Under the pieces are notes generated by a model. That model searched no databases. It saw only the letters and a program-made list of their open reading frames with translations, and had not been told where the DNA came from. DNA of 64,000 nucleotides, taken from assembly GCA_021397845.1 (NCBI GenBank), contig CM038050.1, positions 6,266,471 to 6,330,470 on the forward strand, in the 5' to 3' direction. Shown in pieces: positions 59,211 to 64,000 of the stretch. Origin of the DNA: Areca catechu (taxonomy: Eukaryota > Streptophyta > Magnoliopsida > Arecales > Arecaceae). Position 1 is the stretch's first letter, and each line of letters opens with the position of its first letter. The position numbers and the translations under genes are program-made.

Positions 59211-59526
59211 CATAATGGGCCAGTGAATGCCGGCTCTCACACCCATTACTTTTTTTTTAGATATAATTATTGAAAACTAGGCTCCACTTCCTCACGCCCC
59301 AGCCTTTCAGGCTGCAACAGAGTTTATTAAATAACAGATTATTCTGTTGGCCTAGACTGGGGTATAAAATTAATTATCAAATCACTTGGTATTTTGATAG
59401 GATGGAGATAACATATTCATCCATGCTATTTGGATGTAGTAGAAAATGTCCCTGAAAAGATAGTTACGCTGGTCGCTCCACCCTCACTTTTTATCTTATC
59501 AAAATATATATATATATATATATATG
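58537..59526. repeat. Triplicated block of about 315 bp with AT microsatellites
   Basis: Three copies begin ATCATAATGGGCCAGTGAAT at about 58539, 58851 and 59208. Each runs through CTCACGCCCCAGCCTTTCAG and GATGGAGATAACATATTCAT to a GGTCGCTCCACCCT-like end, followed by a (TA)n run. The runs are about 20, 65 and 25 bp long. Copies differ by only a few bases, so the amplification is recent. Confidence 0.93.
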
Positions 59527-60460
59527 GAAATGTAGATTAAAAAAATTTTATTTTATGTTTTAAAGATCACTTTCCTTATTTCTTCGTTATGGTTTTTTTT
59601 TTTTCTTATGTATATAAATTTATTTTTTAGGATACTGCTTCTGTTATGATGACCGCCATCTTTAATTCCATCTGGATGGACAATTGTTCCTGCATCTTTG
59701 CATCACAAGAACCAAATCTCAGCAGCAACGAAGCCGTTACATCTCGATTTTAAGCAATTGCATGTGAACTTGCAAATGTATGATATATGATTGGTTCTTA
59801 CATGGTGGGCTTATCTATTAATTCTATTTTTCAGAAAAAAGTTTTGACTTCTCTGCTTATGTTTAGCTTGGTAGGCAACCATGGGTCCAAGTCTTGGGTG
59901 ACCCAAAACCGTCCAATGACCTTAGTTGCTAGACATGAGGGGAAATAGTCCATACCTGGTCAGCTATAAGCTGCTAATCACTGGAACCCAGGCAGCCGCT
60001 GTAGCTGCCGGGCTGACAGCTGATATCAGTTTCCTCGGTCACTCCATATGAATAGCCGAGCGGTAAAAATAATTTCTATTACTGAAACATGAAATATTAT
60101 CACATAATAAAAATTTCTCTAGATCTGAACCTGGGCAATAAGCGGTTAGACCAAGATACTTCCTTTTAAAGTTTTACACAACTTGATATAGAGCTGGGTC
60201 ATGACCAAGTAATTCATCTCGTCCCTGGGAGCCCGCAAGTATTGCAGCCACACGCACACAACTCCTGGGTCCAATAAAGACGATGTGTAGCTTAAAGTTA
60301 CTGAAAATTGGCCATCACAATTTCCCACAAAAGCAACGTAATCCCGTCTAAGCATCACCACAAGGACAAGAGAAGCCTCACAGCATACATTTATCACTGA
60401 AGCGTGGAGGCAGCGAGCAGTAGATAACATGCGCTAGCATTAGCAGAATAAGGTAAAACG
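59527..60460. other. Intergenic, nothing recognised
   Basis: Mixed sequence between the MON1 upstream repeats and the 3' side of the ABC transporter gene. A frame at 60146-60430 on the minus strand (94 codons, Cys/Val/Leu-rich) has no family resemblance. I see no tRNA. Confidence 0.45.
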
Positions 60461-60765
60461 ACCTGCTTACCACTTTACATTTTAGCCCCATATTCATGCG
60501 CAATCGTCAATAAGAAATAAACAAGAGCCGTTGAGCGTAGAAAGAAAGCAAAAAATTCAAAACCGCAAGAAATAAAATTAGAAAATAGCATATACCACTA
60601 TCAAGCCAATTTACATTACCTGCTTACGATTTTACATTTTTTTCCCATATCGTATAAGCATATCACCAATAGAAATTACAGAAAGCTGTAGATAGAAAGC
60701 GAAAATTTCAAATCTGCAAGAAGTGAAATTGGAGAATAGCATTTTCTACTATCAAGCCACCAGGT
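60461..60765. repeat. Diverged tandem duplication, period 157 bp
   Basis: ACCTGCTTACCACTTTACAT at 60461 and ACCTGCTTACGATTTTACAT at 60618 begin two copies. Both pass through AGAAAGC, AAATTCAAA-like and GCAAGAA words and end with ACTATCAAGCCA. The copies have diverged noticeably. Confidence 0.75.
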
Positions 60766-61186
60766 CTGATGGGAAAGAAAAAATCTTGCAGCTCTACCTT
60801 TTGATTAACAAATTAATACACTAAGGAGGCAGCACAAACCCAGCAAAGAGAATGCAAGCCTCCAAAAGAATGCATACAACAAAATCACTCAAGCATGCCG
60901 CCTCAGTTGCTCATTGTCCTCTTAACTCCACAATTATTTGTCCTATCAATCCTAGCATTTGAACAATGTCAACTGTCACCGACCACCACCACAATCAACC
61001 TGTTAAAAGCCTGTCAGTTCTCCATCCATCTCACCAGTTCTGCATGCAAATTGCCACCGACAACGAATTTCATCCAGTGATAAGGCAGCAAAATATTGAC
61101 ATTCCTACCGACTGGAGAATGGGTGAAAGAGAACTCAAACCACCACACTGAAAATAATTTAAACATATCATCAGAGGAACCTCTAC
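60766..61186 (-). other. Probable 3' UTR and flank of the ABC transporter gene
   Basis: Lies downstream of the ABC stop codon in transcript sense. Only short frames of no recognisable family. Confidence 0.4.
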
Positions 61187-62416
61187 CTAGACGAGTCGAT
61201 GCTGACGAAGGCCCTTACTAAAATGTGGCTGCATCAATCTAACATACAAACCATTCATCTGCACCAGGGAATCATGTGTACCTTGTTCTACTATCCTGCC
61301 AGAATTTAGGACAACAATGTTATCCACATGCCTCATCATTGCTGCTCTATGTGCAATAAGAATCGTTGTCTTGTTTCCCATAATTAGCGTGTCAAGGGCC
61401 TCCTGCACCACCCTACTTGACTCAGACTCTATTGCAGAGCTGGCCTCATCTAACAACAAAATCGGTGCATTTTTTAGCACGACACGGGCAATGGCAATCC
61501 GCTGCTTCTGTCCAGGTGTCAAATCTATCCCACTCATTCCTACATGTGTGTCGTAACCATGCGGCAAGCTGCTGATGAAATGATGGGCATTTGCTATTCT
61601 CGCTGCTTCTTTCACCTCAGCCTCTGTTGCATTGTGCCTCGCATAGATAATGTTCTCTCTTATGGTTGTTGAAAAGATAATGGGTTCCTGTTGAACCAAA
61701 CCCATGTGGTTCCGCAACCATCTCAAGTTGAACAACTTCAAATCCCGACCATCCAACAAAACTTGCCCAGCAACAGGATCATAGAATCTCTCGATTAAAG
61801 AAATTATTGTGCTCTTCCCAGAACCCAAAACACCCACCACTGCTATTGTTTGTCCCCCATTGACCTTAAGACTGAAATTGCTAAGCACCATCACTTCAGG
61901 GCGAGTTGGGTAGCAGAAATCAACATTTCTGAGCTCAATGCTTCCATAAACATTAGGGGGTTTAAGACCAGTGTTATCATCTGGATCGATCTTCGGCTCA
62001 CGGTCAATGATTTCAAATACTGATGTAAGGGACTTCCGCCGTTTGAGAATGTAAGGAGCAAGGCCAAATGGCTCCACCAATGCGAAAGTGGCAAAAGAGA
62101 AAACCATGTACTCTTTAAGTGCTGTAGCTATCGTAAGACGGCCATCCTTGACCGAAACCGCAGTGTACCAAAGGAGAAGAGCATTACATGCAAAAAGCAG
62201 GAACTGCGAGAAGCCAAAGGCAAAACCAATGACCATTCCATGGAAAAAGCTCTGCTTGAGTATTTCACCTAGCTGCAATCTGTACAGTTCCATCACCTTG
62301 TTACCAGCACAATATGCCACTACAGTATAAATGTTTCTAACTGCATCTTCAAGAACCAAAGAAGCCTTCCTGTGCATCTCCTGAATTCCCCTTGAGAACC
62401 CAGCAAGCCACATTTT
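61187..62416 (-). CDS. ABCB20: ABC transporter B family, ABCB6/ABCB20 type, last exon
   Basis: Encodes the last 409 residues of a full-size ABCB (P-glycoprotein-type) transporter; upstream exons lie beyond 64000. The exon opens after a CTTGCAG acceptor with KMWLAGFSRGIQEMHRKASL. The rest of the second membrane domain includes a hydrophobic stretch FAFGFSQFLLFACNALLLWY. The second nucleotide-binding domain has Walker A GVLGSGKST (near 61810-61836), Q-loop VQQEPIIFS, the atypical signature LTPGQKQR (near 61500-61524), Walker B ILLLDEASSAIE (near 61440) and H-loop IAHRA (near 61350). The C terminus LMQPHFSKGLRQHRLV is characteristic of Arabidopsis ABCB6 and ABCB20, plasma-membrane proteins linked to auxin export. 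I cannot separate ABCB6 from ABCB20 here. No break is seen. Confidence 0.93.
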   Translation of the reverse strand, partial: KMWLAGFSRGIQEMHRKASLVLEDAVRNIYTVVAYCAGNKVMELYRLQLGEILKQSFFHGMVIGFAFGFSQFLLFACNALLLWYTAVSVKDGRLTIATALKEYMVFSFATFALVEPFGLAPYILKRRKSLTSVFEIIDREPKIDPDDNTGLKPPNVYGSIELRNVDFCYPTRPEVMVLSNFSLKVNGGQTIAVVGVLGSGKSTIISLIERFYDPVAGQVLLDGRDLKLFNLRWLRNHMGLVQQEPIIFSTTIRENIIYARHNATEAEVKEAARIANAHHFISSLPHGYDTHVGMSGIDLTPGQKQRIAIARVVLKNAPILLLDEASSAIESESSRVVQEALDTLIMGNKTTILIAHRAAMMRHVDNIVVLNSGRIVEQGTHDSLVQMNGLYVRLMQPHFSKGLRQHRLV

Positions 62417-64000
62417 CTGCAAGTAGAAAAAGGTGCTCACTTTCATGTTTAATGGAGAGAAATTTACCCTCATATAAAGCTGATGTGATCTCCTATTGCA
62501 GGTCCTAAATTCTACAGGACATTATAAGTATAGGCAAAAAAAATCACATACAGAATGTTGGCACTTCCAATTCATGCAAGCAAATGAGCACACAATGGCC
62601 AGTAAGTGATAAAGTGGTCAAGTCGTTATTTTAGATGATCAATTAAGAGAAGGCAAAAACTCAAAAAAAAAAAAAAGAAGAAGAAGAAGAAGATATTTAC
62701 AGAGATAACAATTGCAAGTCATTGCCTTATATATTCCATTAAAATTGCAAGTCATGGCCTTATATATTCTATTAAAATTTTGCATCACACTAATACATTA
62801 GTTATTTTCAATAAACATAAATCAGTTAATTCCTAAGAAGTGAAAGATTAAGCTGAGAAAAATAGTTAACCTTGTCCCAGCATTTTCCATGTTGCATGTG
62901 TGAAAAAGCACCTTCAAGAACGCATCCCTTTTAGGACCACCTCCTTTGCAGAATAAGTTAGTAGCAAAATAAATGGACCGACCTATCCCTAACCCACTTC
63001 AGCCCAGAGTAAATTATTAAAAGGGTGGCACAATTTACTCCAGGTTAAAGGGGAAAAGTGCTGCAGTCCTACCTCTGAAGTTGCATACTCCACTAGGAAA
63101 AGGTAGGTCAATAGTGGGTCCTTAGCAAGAATATTTGGATTAAGTGGTTGAAGGGGGGCCTCATTCCATCTTGACTCTGAACCAAAGGCAGCCTAAAGGT
63201 TTATGCTAAACAAAAGAATAGAGTCCCTATGTGCCTGTCTGGATTCCTAGATGGTTTATCTGTAGAAAAATCCATTTACAGTTAAAAAACAGGGGGAATT
63301 TGATTAAGAGGGAGTGTTTCACCATTAGGGGGAATTTGATTCTTGACAACCTGTATAAGAAAATCACATTTTGAAATAGATGATTTTATCTTTTCTGAGA
63401 TATTACGTTCGGTGGGAGTTTCTTCCTTCCTTCTGAAAGTAAAATGCATATCCTTCCTTCCTTGGTCCATCAACTCTCGTCCAAGTCAGTTCAGAAGAAT
63501 TTATCCAAGGTGCACCCTTGTATTGGCATGCCAACAGGCCCTAAGGAGTGGTATGGATGTCCAGATAACATGTTCTTGGAACTATCCATTTAGATGAACG
63601 CTAAGTAGAGGTTATTGGTGAGAGAGAGAGTTTTTTTCCCCGTCTAGGGGAACTTTCATACTTCAGTCCTAAAAAAGCATGAACACCATAAATCACCATT
63701 TAAGATGAACACACAATCCCCATGTTTTTAAGACTAGAGATATAGGAGCTCCACCATTTCATCAAATTCATTTCTCCAATCTCTCTCTCTAGTTTGTGAG
63801 ATTCATAGAAATTATTGGTAGATAATGCATTCAGGCATCCAATGCTGAATGAGAATTTTTGTAGGGTTAATTCAAACCTCTTGAATGTACTTGTTTGCTC
63901 AAGGCTACAGATTCAGGCAACCCACCAAAAAAAACCAAAATTACACCACTCCTGATCCGTAACACTGAAATATAAATCTAAATTATTACAGTGCAACAAA
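62417..64000 (-). other. Intron of the ABCB6/20 gene (incomplete)
   Basis: Sequence upstream of the last ABCB exon. I looked for the preceding membrane-domain exon on the minus strand and did not find it, so the intron is at least 1.58 kb. It contains A-rich and GAA runs near 62665-62692. Confidence 0.6.

Noticed and set aside
59880..60130. Possible tRNA-like words (GGTTAGACC, GTTCGA-like)
   Set aside because: No cloverleaf can be formed around them by eye; no acceptor stem or paired B box.
62417..62473. In-frame ATG upstream of the ABCB exon as a start codon
   Set aside because: The residues before KMWLAGF are intronic; a clear CTTGCAG acceptor lies at the junction and the family continues upstream through the membrane domain.

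Overview
The window is plant nuclear DNA: spliced plant genes with GT-AG introns, LTR retrotransposons of plant lineages, and CACTA, Mutator-like (MULE) and hAT elements. The GC-rich first exon of MON1 and the retroelement types fit a monocot; a palm is my best guess, but that is inference.

Layout. 1-3980: 3' part of a decayed Ty1/copia element and its 3' LTR. 4678-5385: a hAT-type MITE with a perfect 8-bp target duplication, next to a tandem copy of its own 5' junction. 5560-8786: retroelement debris, ending in a minus-strand Ty3/gypsy gag remnant. 8787-19685: a nearly complete minus-strand Athila-type gypsy element (two LTRs, tRNA-Asp primer site, gag-PR-RT-RH-INT) inserted in that gag with target duplication CTCCT. 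The interrupted gag resumes at 19691. 20198-21157: a probable MITE. From about 21480 to 46940 lies a large MULE carrying a MULE transposase and a plant mobile domain (PMD) gene. It is split twice: by a 9.5-kb CACTA transposon (21627-31158, target duplication GTG) in its left terminal repeat, and by a non-autonomous minus-strand chromovirus (33935-40431) in its transposase reading frame.

Genes. From about 48 kb the character changes to host genes. MON1 (minus strand, 48090-58334, 14 exons, 607 residues) encodes the vacuolar fusion protein that with CCZ1 activates Rab7. Its upstream region holds a triplicated block of about 315 bp with AT microsatellites. The last exon of an ABCB6/ABCB20-type ABC transporter (minus strand, 61187-62416) follows; the rest of that gene lies beyond the window.

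No transposon here has intact coding capacity: every transposase or polyprotein carries stops, frameshifts or deletions. Target duplications and reading-frame continuity allow a partial ordering: outer gypsy before Athila, and MULE before both the CACTA and the chromovirus. The most unusual features are a hairpin-containing segment of about 400 bp shared by the CACTA and the MULE, dyad-symmetric 32-bp arrays in the MULE termini, and a long foldback near the MULE's right end.
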